Source of the DNA: Cercis canadensis
Taxonomy: Eukaryota > Streptophyta > Magnoliopsida > Fabales > Fabaceae
Assembly: GCA_003255065.1 (NCBI GenBank)
Contig: QAOA01008326.1
Span: 22,967 to 86,966, forward strand
Direction of reading: 5' to 3'
Length of the DNA: 64,000 bases
The notes under the pieces are model-generated. The model was not told where the DNA came from. It saw only the letters and a list, made by a program, of their open reading frames with translations, and ran no database searches. Positions 1 to 10,395 of this stretch are shown here, in pieces. The stretch's first letter is position 1. Each line of letters begins with the position of its first letter. Position numbers and translations under genes: made by a program.

Positions 1-224
1 AATATTAATTTAATTTAAATTATATTAATTATGATAATATAATATGTATAAAACATATGAGACAAGTTATCTTGTCTGGTGTAGCATAGTCTAACTCCTT
101 GCTTACGTATTGTCGTATTGAGGGAAGAGACGTGTTAACTAGGCATTCTATTATGAAGTCAAATGAAGGGGACAGTGCATGCATTTGTGAGCAAAGATAG
201 TTTAATTTATTCTCACACTCTCGC

Positions 225-232
225 TATAAGTA
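225..232 (+). promoter_or_regulatory. TATA box of the first 2-ODD gene copy
   Basis: The octamer TATAAGTA lies 82 bp upstream of the ATG at 314, a usual distance for a plant gene with a ~50 nt leader. The same octamer is kept before the second copy. Position and motif are seen; promoter function is inferred. Confidence 0.45.
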
Positions 233-313
233 GGTGAACACTTTTTCTCAGCTCATGCAAGCTTACACAAAATAACTCTACGTATATCCAATACCCAAAC
301 TTACCTAGCTCAC

Positions 314-1895
314 ATGGCTCCACCAAACTCTGTTGCTACCAACATTTCCAGCATCAAAGCATTTGCTGAAGCAACTAATGGGCACACAACCATTCCCTCT
401 AACTACAACTCTTTCATAGACCCTCGCGATAGGGACGAGGTTGATGACAAACTTGCAGCTTTTATCCCTGTAATTGACTACTCTCTCCTCACTTCGATGG
501 ACCCTGAAATGCATGCCAAAGGTGTCCAAGAGCTTGGCAGGGCCTGCAAGGAGTGGGGTTTCTTCATGGTATACTTTATCTACCGTGTTTTATTTTTTTT
601 TTCTGTTACATGATGGCACAAAAATTTGAACTACTGTCTTCGTTGAAATAACTCAAACTCCTTACCATGAGACCAGGCTTAGTCACTTTATACATTAGTA
701 CTCTAAATTAATATCATCCTTTTTCATAGAAACACTTTATAACCCACTCAAAACTCTTACTATACAACTCACTCCTTCTGACTCTTATATGGAAATCTGA
801 GTAGGAATCAGGTACTATTGCTACTATCAATTTTAACCAAGCATTTGACTTCTTCTATCCATATGTTACAATCAAATGCATGTGTTGGATGGTCTCTTTT
901 CTATTATTTTGGTTATTTTGCACTGTGTTAAAGTGGATGAGTTTTCAGGTGATCAACCATGGGATATCAGAGAATTTAATGGAGAGTGTACTTGCCGCAA
1001 CTAGACAATTTTTTGAGATGACAGATGAAGAAAAACAGCAGTTTTCTGACAAGGGCGTGTTATGCCCGATTAGGTATGGAACTAGCATGAACACCAAAGC
1101 AGAAGATGTCCACTTTTGGAGGGACTATCTCAAGGTGTTTACACATCCTCAGTTTTGCATCCCAAATGTACCAGCAGGCTTCAGGTATATTGACTTCTTG
1201 TCTGTATATTTCAACAAAGCCTTTTCATCAGCTCAAAGAAAAAGAAAAGAGGAATTCTAGCAATCCCTCTGACTTTATTAATTTTCTCATTGTGCAACTT
1301 ATTATGTAAGTTCTACACAATCACCACAAAATGGTTTTTACAATGCTACCAATAATGGAAACCTTAATTAGTTCTCGAGGGAACACCACTTAGTTAAATA
1401 TTAAGTGCTCTATTACAAAGTACATTTGCTTAAAAATCTGTTTTAAAAAAGCTATTTTATATATTTGGATGAGCTTCTTACAATTTATAACGTTTTATTA
1501 AGTCAAGATTGGAGATTTAGAACAAGCGCAGAAATAAAAATTCTACAGCTTCTACTTTATCATAAAAAATTATAAAATATTTTTATATATAAACAGTCTT
1601 AGTTAATTATTGGATCTCCAATGTGCAGTCTTAATAACTAAAGTGACTTTCCTTTGATATTCATGCTTATTACTGTAGAGAGACTGCGTTTGATTATTGC
1701 AAAAGGGCCAGAGATGTAACTGGAGAATTGTACAAGGGAATGTCAGAGAGCTTGGGACTGGAAGCCAATGCTATACCAGATGCCTTAGGTTTTGAGACAG
1801 ATTTTCAACTGTTGGTTGCCAATTTGTATCCACCTTGTCCTCAGCCAGATGCTGCTCTAGGGCAGCCTCCTCATTCAGATAATGGCTCCCTGACT
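314..1895 (+). pseudogene. 2-oxoglutarate/Fe(II) dioxygenase gene copy, cut off in exon 3 by an N
   Basis: This is a near-identical copy of the complete dioxygenase gene at 2371-5588. Exons, placed by GT/AG borders and by the intact copy, are 314-568, 949-1184 and 1679-1895. The reading frame is open as far as it goes and includes the N-terminal dioxygenase domain and the beginning of the Fe/2OG domain. It stops at the N at 1896, just before exon 3 would continue, and the sequence after the N is the upstream flank of the second gene. Residues 'GRACKEWGFF' here read 'GKTCKEWGFF' in copy 2. The missing 3' end includes the distal His ligand and the 2-oxoglutarate-binding Arg, so as written it cannot encode an enzyme. 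Because the break is exactly at an N, an allelic contig end is as likely as a true truncated tandem copy. Confidence 0.8.
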
Positions 1896-1896
1896 N

Positions 1897-2036
1897 GTAG
1901 ATGAAGTTGAAGAGATGTACGTGAATCCAAGTGTTTGAGTTGAAGTTAATGAGACTATGCCACACTTTTTTGTTTGTTTGTTTAACTTTTGGTTATATTA
2001 ATTTTAAAATTAATTAAAATTTTAAAATATAACATA
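1897..2036. other. Upstream flank after the scaffold join, no gene
   Basis: Short AT-rich stretch between the N at 1896 and the point where the repeat of position 1 onward begins. It contains T-rich tracts (GTTT repeats near 1970) and no coding signal. It is probably the natural upstream flank of the dioxygenase promoter, missing from copy 1 because the window opens inside that copy. Confidence 0.5.
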
Positions 2037-2281
2037 AATATTAATTTAATTTATATTAATTATGTTAATATAATATGTATAAAACTTATGAGACAAGTTA
2101 TCTTGTCTGGTGTAGCATCCAACTCCTTGCTTACGTATTGTCGTATTGAGGGAAGAGACGTGTTGACTAGGCATTCTATTATGAAGTCAAATGAAGGGGA
2201 CAGTGCATGCGTTTGTGAGCAAAGATAACTTATAATTTGTCATTGCGAATCTTTAACGTGAATTTATTCTCACACCCTCGC

Positions 2282-2289
2282 TATAAGTA
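2282..2289 (+). promoter_or_regulatory. TATA box of the intact 2-ODD gene
   Basis: TATAAGTA at 82 bp before the ATG at 2371. Relative to copy 1, an insertion of about 30 bp lies just upstream, near 2228-2260, so the two promoters differ in spacing of more distal sequence. Function is inferred from position. Confidence 0.45.
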
Positions 2290-2370
2290 GGTGAACACTT
2301 TTTTTCAGCTCATACAAGCTTACACAAAATAACTCTACGTATATCCAATACCCAAACTTACCTAGCTCAC

Positions 2371-5300
2371 ATGGCTTCACCAAACTCTGTTGCTACCAAC
2401 ATTTCCAGCATCAAAGCATTTGCTGAAGCAACTAATGGGCACACAACCATTCCCTCTAACTATAACTCTTTCATAGACCCTCGCGATAGGGACGAGGTTG
2501 ATGACAAACTTGCAGCTTTTATCCCTGTAATTGACTACTCTCTCCTCACTTCGATGGACCCTGAAATGCATGCCAAAGGTGTCCAAGAGCTTGGCAAGAC
2601 CTGCAAGGAGTGGGGCTTCTTCATGGTATAATTTATCTACCGTGTTTTATTTTGTTTTTCTGTTACATGATGGCACAAAAATTTGAACTGCTGTCTTCGT
2701 TGAAATAACTCAAACCCCATACCATGAGACCAAGCTTAGTCACTTTATACATTAGTACTCTAAATTAATATCATCCTCTTTCATAGAAACACTTTATAAC
2801 CCACTCAAAACTCTTACTATACAACTCACTCCTTCTGATTTTTATATGGAAATCTGATTAGGAATCAGGTACTATTGCTACTATCAATTTTAACCAAGCA
2901 TTTGACTTCTTCTATCCATATGTTACAATCAAATGCATGTGTTAGATGGTCTCTTTTCTATTATTTTGGTTATTTTGTACTGTGTTAATGTGGATGAGTT
3001 TTCAGGTGATCAACCATGGGATATCAGAGAATTTAATGGAGAGTGTACTTGCCGCAACTAGACAATTTTTTGAGATGACAGATGAAGAAAAACAGCAGTT
3101 TTCTGACAAGGGCGTGTTATGCCCGATTAGGTATGGAACTAGCATGAACACCAAAGCAGAAGATGTCCACTTTTGGAGGGACTATCTCAAGGTGTTTACA
3201 CATCCTCAGTTTTGCATCCCAAATGTACCAGCAGGCTTCAGGTATATTGACTTCATGTCTGTATATTTCAACAAAGCCTTTTCATCAGCTCAAAGAAAAA
3301 GAAAAGAGGAATTCTAGCAATCCCTCTGACTTTATTAATTTTCTCATTGTGCAACTTATTATGTAAGTTCTACACAATCACCACAAAATGGTTTTTACAA
3401 TGCTACCGATAATGGAAACCTTAATTAGTTCTCGAGGGAACACCACTTAGTTAAATATTAAGTGCTATATTATAAAGTACATTTGCTTAAGAATCTTTTT
3501 TAAAAAAGCTATTTTATATATTTGGATGAGCTTCTTACAACTTATAACGTTTTATTAAGTCAAGATTGGAGATTTAGAATAAGCGCAGAAATAAAAATTC
3601 TACAGCTTCTACTTTATCATAAAAAATTATAAAATATTTTTATATATAAACAGTCTTAGTTAATTACTGGATCTCCAATCCGCAGTCTTAATAACTAAAG
3701 TGACTTTCCTTTGATATTCATGCTTATTACTGCAGAGAGACTGCGTTTGATTATTGCAAAAGGGCCAGAGATGTAACTGGAGAATTGTATAAGGGAATGT
3801 CAGAGAGCTTGGGACTGGAAGCCAATGCTATACCAGATGCCTTAGGTTTTGAGACAGATTTTCAACTGTTGGTTGCCAATTTGTATCCACCTTGTCCTCA
3901 GCCAGATGCTGCTCTAGGGCAGCCTCCTCATTCAGATAATGGCTCCCTGACTTTGCTTATACAAAATGGAATTGGTGGCCTTCAAGTCCATCACAAAGGG
4001 AAGTGGGTCAATGTGAACCCTCTTCCCAATTCCATAATCGTCAACATCAGTGATCAACTTGAGGTGTGCATTTATTCCTCCTAGCTACAAAATATTGACT
4101 TAGTGGTCCAACTATTTGCATAGTATAATGTTATTAGATTACGTTTTAGTAGGGTCTTATAAATTCTTTTGTTTTTATATATATAATAGTATGGATGTTC
4201 AGCTCTTAACCTCATGCAAATTACTTAAACTCTTTATTACTAGACCACACTTGGTTGCTTGAGTCTTATAAAATTTTAATAGACAGTTGAATTCAAATGT
4301 TATTATTTGTGTAGAGTGAAAAATATTTTTTTGGAGATAAGTAGGTAGCATATTTCTATAGAGAAAGGAGGAAGAGTTCTAGCTCGGTAAAATGTAATCT
4401 TAGTCATAAGACTTGTCTCCTAATTTTCTTTTTCAGTTTGAATCCCCTGATTGTAAATACAATCATTATTTATTTATAGGCAAAATAAAACTTACAAAAT
4501 TATGCTACTTTTAAAAAGTAAGAAAAGGTGGCTAGATATCATATCTATCTATATACTCATAGGAAACATTCAAGTTGGTGTCTCATTTTATTTTAATAAA
4601 TATAAACTTATATTTGAAACCTATCCCACTTTTTTTTTTTTTTCTGGTAGAAAACCTATTCCGTCTTATGAGTACAAATAGATAGCTAAGGATAAAATAC
4701 AATTAAAATTTTTAATGTTAAAAAGGATTCTAGACACTTGATGGAGAGGTGTATGTGGTCTATTAAAAACAGAGAATAATTATTATACACTATTTGTTTT
4801 TCACTCTAGCTCACATTAATCTAATTGAAATAAAAGTGTAGATAAGTTTAGTTAAGTTCAGATTTACTCCTAATAATATTAAGCCGTAGATAAGGTGAAA
4901 AAAACTAAAATTAAATAAATAAAAATCTTATCTTTTATATAATCTATCAATAATATATATTTTGTTCTATAATACAAATTAAATTTATTTTTCTTATTAT
5001 TGAAAAATATATACAAAAATCTTGGTCTAGTGGTAAAAATGCAATAAGTTCATTCACACTTAGTCAAGATTTTAAGGCCAACACCGAATTTTTTTTTCCT
5101 TAAATGCACCAGAAACTAATAAATTAAAAACAAATACAAAGTCCACACTTCAATAAATATCATTGGAGTTAATTGAATAATATAATTTGAATTTGATTCC
5201 TTTGTATGTGGCCATGGGGTGAGAAAAAGTATTCATTTTACTCTCAAAACTCATGAGGTAATTCTTCGTTCAATGGTTTATATTTCATGCATGTTGAATT

Positions 5301-5588
5301 TGCATAATTACACTTTTTTTTTTTTTCTGTCTTGGTTTCTTGTAACAGATTATAACTAATGGGAAATTCAAAGGTGTTTTACATAGAGCAGTGTTGAAAA
5401 ACAAAGTTACAAGGGTATCCATTGGTATGGTTCATGGACCATCCTTCGATAAGTTTGTGTGCCCTATACCAGAACTGGTTAAAAGTGGAGAAAAGGGATT
5501 TGATGGGATGAATTACAAGCAATACTTCCAACATCATCAAGGCAACAAACTTGCTGGGAAGACCAACTTAGATCGTGCACGAGCTTAA
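2371..5588 (+). CDS. 2-oxoglutarate/Fe(II)-dependent dioxygenase, four exons, intact (352 aa)
   Basis: Exons are 2371-2625, 3006-3241, 3736-4063 and 5349-5588, all with GT/AG introns (380, 494 and 1285 bp) and matching phase; the spliced CDS is 1059 nt. The N-terminal dioxygenase domain spans about residues 45-160 (CKEWGFF, then VINHGI) and the Fe/2OG double-stranded beta-helix about 205-305. The metal ligands are H229 and D231 (in PPHSDNGS) and H285 (in GVLHRAV); R295 and S297 (RVSIG) form the 2-oxoglutarate-binding RxS pair. All key residues are present and the length is normal. Such soluble cytosolic enzymes hydroxylate or desaturate specialised metabolites or hormones using O2 and 2-oxoglutarate. 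The sequence looks like the plant DOXC class, near genes annotated '2-ODD 19-like' or flavanone-3-dioxygenase-3-like; the substrate cannot be read from sequence. A broken copy lies immediately upstream. Confidence 0.92.
4376..4470 (+). mobile_element. Possible tRNA-derived SINE remnant in intron 3
   Basis: A segment with TAGCTCGGTAAAATG, resembling a Pol III A box, is followed about 50 bp later by GTTTGAATCCCC, resembling a B box, then an AT-rich tail. This order and spacing is typical of plant tRNA-derived SINEs. No target-site duplication was found, so the call is tentative. Confidence 0.35.
5018..5100 (+). mobile_element. Possible second SINE-like remnant in intron 3
   Basis: GGTCTAGTGGTAAAAATG looks like a tRNA-type A box; AGTCAAGATTTTAAGGCC about 35 bp later could be a decayed B box; a T-run follows. 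Weaker than the element at 4376 because the B box is poor. Confidence 0.25.
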
Positions 5589-5663
5589 TTTTGTTTAATC
5601 CATGGGACTGGGAGCACCCAAACTTAGAGTGATTCTCAGGGTGCTTCATTTCTATCTGAATAA

Positions 5664-5853
5664 TGGCATGGTGCAGAAGTCATTATTCAAATGAGAAAAA
5701 TGATTTTCTTCACCAACCTTTTATTTTTCCAGTTATTCTGCTATTCTCTTCAGTAAAATAAAGGTATTCAAAGAAGTATTTCTCAAAACGGAGAATTAAC
5801 AGTGATGTATTTGATGCTCATTATCTACAGAAATAGAGAAATATGATTTGCCA
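5664..5853 (+). repeat. 3' flank of the 2-ODD gene, first copy of a dispersed direct repeat
   Basis: This segment just after the stop codon holds the probable polyadenylation signal AATAAA at 5757-5762. It recurs in the same direction at 6269-6437 with small differences (for example TGGCATGGTGCAGAAGTCA versus TGGCATGGTACAGAAGTCA). No second coding region lies between. It suggests an old partial duplication of the gene's 3' end. Confidence 0.75.
5757..5762 (+). terminator. Polyadenylation signal of the 2-ODD gene
   Basis: AATAAA 169 nt after the TAA stop, in T-rich surroundings. A second potential site lies in the duplicated copy near 6359, where the signal is changed to AATAAGG. Confidence 0.5.
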
Positions 5854-6268
5854 GTATGATGTTCATTCTCAATACATATGTAAAATAATAATAATAATAA
5901 TAATTAAGTTGTTTTGTGTTCAAATTTAAAAAGTATTAAAAACTAATCACTACACTTTTTTGACAATTACCTTCTATAATTTTACTCTCAACAAACAAAT
6001 CTTCACTCCACATGGCTTCATGCAAAAACCAGCACAAGTAGTAAGGACTCGTGTTTAAATTAATTTTAATAATAAAATAAAAAGGATGCGTGTCAAGACG
6101 CGAGCTAGCAGTTATAATTAAATATGATTACTTTTCTTTAAGGAAAAATTATGATTAATTAAGAAAAGGTTCTCTGTTTCATTTTTAATAGTTTAACTTT
6201 GTTATTTTACATTCTTAATTTATGAGAATTTCTCCAAAAAAAAACTTTTATTTTATTTTTATTTTTTA

Positions 6269-6437
6269 TGGCATGGTACAGAAGTCATTATTCAAATGAG
6301 AAAATGAATTTCTTCGATAACATTTTTTTCCCCAATTATTCTGGTATTTCTCTTCAGTAAAATAAGGATACTCAAAAAGTATTTGTCAAAACGGAGAATT
6401 GTGATGTTATACACACAAATAGAGAAATGTGATTTTC
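6269..6437 (+). repeat. Second copy of the 2-ODD 3' flank repeat
   Basis: Direct repeat of 5664-5853 about 605 bp downstream. It is more diverged and has lost the AATAAA signal. Between the copies (5854-6268) lie a (TAA)n-like microsatellite near 5886-5905 and otherwise featureless AT-rich DNA. Confidence 0.75.
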
Positions 6438-6841
6438 AAAAATAAGACATGGCCAAAAATAATTTTTCCAAAAAACGACAATCGTAGCACATCTTTATAA
6501 GAATAAATTAAAAAAATAAAAATAAAATCCAAAATAAAGTTCAAAAGGCATCATTGTTGTTCTTATTAAGAACCGATTTAACTTAAAAGTTTAAGTTGTT
6601 AAGTGAAGGCCCAAAAAAAGTACATGTCTATTTATACCTTGTGTTAAAATTTTAATTTAATTAAGAAAGTGGAGGCAAAAGAATTCAATCCCCAGGAATT
6701 ATTTTATATCTAACGTGGCCCTGCATGCGAAAGCTCTTTGGGCTTGAAGTGTGGACAAAGCACAGGTCCACTTATATCTTATGCTGAAATTTCAATTTAA
6801 TTGAAATTTTTTTTTTTTGGGGGGGGGGGGNGGGGGGGGGG
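6438..6841. other. AT-rich intergenic DNA ending in a poly-G tract with an N
   Basis: No gene or element was recognised. A short phrase (cttataTCTTatgctgaaattt and accTTGTGttaaaatttt) occurs twice near 6640 and 6770, each before a TTTAATTTAATT run. The end is a G tract of about 22 bases interrupted by N at 6831; this is probably a sequencing or assembly problem and marks a junction with the retrotransposon block. Confidence 0.4.
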
Positions 6842-7480
6842 AAGGTTTTGATTAGAAAATACTCCTAGAGGGGGGTGAATAAAAGTTTTCAAAATTAGTT
6901 CTAAAACACAGATTAATTCAATATTCAGTCTCTTCAAGAACTAGTTCTCTGATAAAATCAAATTCAATAGAGAAAGAGAGCTAGATAAAACACATAAGAT
7001 TAGAACAAGAGAAACTCAACAAATTATACTCATGCAACATAAACACATATGAATCTCAGAATAACTCAGAATTAAAGATATGAAAGTAGAAAATAGATTT
7101 GCAAGAGATTTTTATAGTGGTTCGGCAACATTGCCTACATCCACTTCTCCCAAATGTTTGGGGTTCTACTAAAATCCGAGTTTAGTTGTCGAAGCTTCTC
7201 TTACATCCGTGGTTTTTCTTCAAGCTAACCAAGAACTCATAATCAAGTTTAGCTGTCAAAGCTTCTCCATGGTTTTTCTTCAAGCTAACCAAGAACTCAC
7301 ACCCTCTAGCAAACACACTAGAGATCACTCACTCAGATTTCTCCCATAGAAATATGTATACAAAATCCCATTTCTCATAAATGAAGCCCCATTCAAATAA
7401 CTCTCTCAACAGTGAAGAATTTAAAGCTCTTGTACATGATGAAGAAGAAGAAGAGAGAAAAGGCTAAGTGCAAAGACTTA

Positions 7481-8138
<658 letters not shown>

Positions 8139-8639
8139 TTAGAAAATATATTCTTCTATCTGAAGCCTTGGGTCTATATTTGCAAAAGGGCAAGTTGAAT
8201 CCACGTGAAGGACCATTGGGTAACTACCTATGCCAAGGACAGCTGTCACACCAAGCACCAAGCAAAACCCACTCACATATCCCTTTGTCTTTTTGTGAAA
8301 ATTATATCTTACTTTTTCCCTTAAAATGTGGATCTAGCAACGACATTCTCAAGAGGAAATTTCCTCCTCTTGCTCAGGTAATTTCCTAATGTGACTAGAG
8401 AAATCTCGAATCTTCTAGGGTCTTCAATAGATTTTGTCCACTTCAGCAATTTTGGATATTCAACTTCTGGAAGAACAAGTCTTCTTTTGTCAAAACTATT
8501 TTTTGTTGAAGATAGAACTAGTTTCTAAGACTTCTTACTAACCTATTATAAATAAACATTTAAGCACATAACACAAGGTTAGTAACAATAGAATCATTTG
8601 TTATCATCAAAACTGGATTAGAGAATTGTGGGGCCAGCA

Positions 8640-8656
8640 ATCTCCCCCTTTTTTTA
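8640..8656 (-). other. Polypurine tract of the SIRE-type element, copy 1
   Basis: On the minus strand TAAAAAAAGGGGGAGAT immediately precedes the LTR. This is the plus-strand primer site of the retrotransposon. The same tract stands at 17346-17362 in copy 2. The region 8657-9088 between it and the envelope-like remnant has no ORF. Confidence 0.65.
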
Positions 8657-9088
8657 TGATGACAAATGCCTAATGGAAATCTCCCCGTGAAAATATGCAT
8701 ACTCCATAACTAGATCTAAAAGCAGTTTTCGAAGGATTTTGAGAAGAAGCAGGGAGTTTCTATCTAAGATAATTCAAATAGATATAATAACAATTCAAGT
8801 AGAGTATCTCATATTTATCCCCATTTGTCATTATCAAAACAAGGGAGAAGAATAACATCAAATAGAAAATAAACTATTCCATATTCAAATCAAATATCAA
8901 CTAGCAGAACTAGATTATCAGAATAAAGAAAAGTAGAATAGATACCATTATAAATTCAAGAGATTCTCCATGAACAAATGCTAAATGCATGATATGCAAA
9001 AGGAAAAGGAAACACAGAAGGCTGGATAATAATCAGGTTAACTACATACATAATTGAAACTTTAACAAACAAACTCAAAAATATAATC

Positions 9089-10237
9089 CTAAGAGGTAGA
9101 TGGTTTTGAAACCTTCAAGGTTGCCAACTGTTTCTTTGTGAGGACCAATTCTTTTTCAACCATAGCAAGTCTAGCAGTGTGATAAAAAACTATAGTCTGA
9201 AAATAGTTGATGCGCTTTCCAATCTGATTGGCTAATTATGCAGGCTTGACAGTTGCTACCCACTTCACATGATCAACTAACTGGGAGGAAGGAACTGGTT
9301 GTGGTTGGGTTTTCTACTTCTTTGTGGATTTGGAAGAACTAGGGGCAACAGGTGTAGGCCTCTTTGAAGAGCTGGTAGGAGCAAGAGTAATTGGTTCTTG
9401 AGATGATATAATACATATAGGTCAAGGGTTGAGAAGTCACTTTGGCTTCCAATTCTGGGTAATAGCTGGGTTGTAACTAGTTTGGCTAAAGTTCTGGTTA
9501 TGAGATTAAAACAATGGATTGAAAGTGGTCTTCAATAGCCTCTATATTCAGGAAAATCACATATTGATGCCATTGCATCGTCATAAAATATCAAATTTGT
9601 GGGCCAAACCTTTTGCACAAATGTAGTATCCCCTTTAATAGACAAATCAAGCATACTAGTTGAAACCCTTTCGGTTAATAGAATTTTCACCCCAGCCACA
9701 TAACTTTTTAAATAGATCATGCCAAAATTAGAACTTTGCAAAGGCTATATATGAGCATAAATTAAGTGGATTACCTTTGTGAGAAAATGTTCATCTAGCT
9801 TCAACATTTCAGATCACCCTATCTTGGCAAACACCCTTTCAACTTTCTTGATTGAAGAGTTATTGGATTCCTAAGATACTAAGCAGCCAGGTGCTATTGT
9901 CCTGGTTTCATACAAATTTTTAAAGTTTTCCTCAGCAACTTGGCTTTCAAACAGAGAGGTAGAAGCACTTGCAGATTTGAGGTTTTAACCCTTGGAGTAA
10001 ATGCAGTATTTCTGGCATTCATCTTGAATTTTTTGTGCTTTTTAGAGGGAATTGGTTGAGGCTCTTTCTCATGAGCAGGCTCAAGAACTAGTTTAGGTTC
10101 TTGTTCTTGATCTGAGTCTGTTTTAGTTTCAAAGGAAGAAGCATGTTTTTGAACAAAGGCAATTTAAATTATTTTGAAATGGATATTGATTCTTCATGGA
10201 AAAGGCGAGTAGTTGCCTTGCCTTTAGACTTAGCCAT
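9089..10237 (-). pseudogene. Decayed envelope-like third ORF of the SIRE-type retrotransposon, copy 1
   Basis: On the minus strand a Met codon at 10237 starts MAKSKGKATTRLFHEES. The frame then passes many stops and shifts and ends near 9089 with the segment KKQLATLKVSKPSTS. A readable middle part (minus 9741-9532) contains MIYLKSYVAGVKILLTERVS. Position between pol and the 3' LTR, and the layout (basic start, globular middle, Pro/Ser-rich tail), fit the envelope-like ORF of SIRE/Maximus elements in plants, whose function is unproven. I see no convincing signal peptide or membrane span. The frame is destroyed. Confidence 0.5.
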
Positions 10238-10395
10238 CAGTCTTTAGCTTACTCTTATATTCATAAACTTAAGTAGCTGGTTGCCTTGCTACACAATGCA
10301 GAAGTTGAACAAAGAAAGTGACAAACACAAGGATAGAAAGGGAGAACGTGTAAGGTGAATAAAAAAAATACAGAAAAGGAGGGAAGTGGGAAGAC

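Noticed and set aside
1989-2228. 79-codon frame upstream of the dioxygenase
   Set aside because: AT-rich promoter DNA; the matching stretch in copy 1 has no such frame.
4376-4470. Functional tRNA gene
   Set aside because: Only box-like motifs; no cloverleaf with acceptor pairing could be drawn, so a SINE remnant is the better reading.
6818-6841. Poly-G run as a G-quadruplex regulatory element
   Set aside because: It contains an N and adjoins a likely join, so its length and reality are doubtful.
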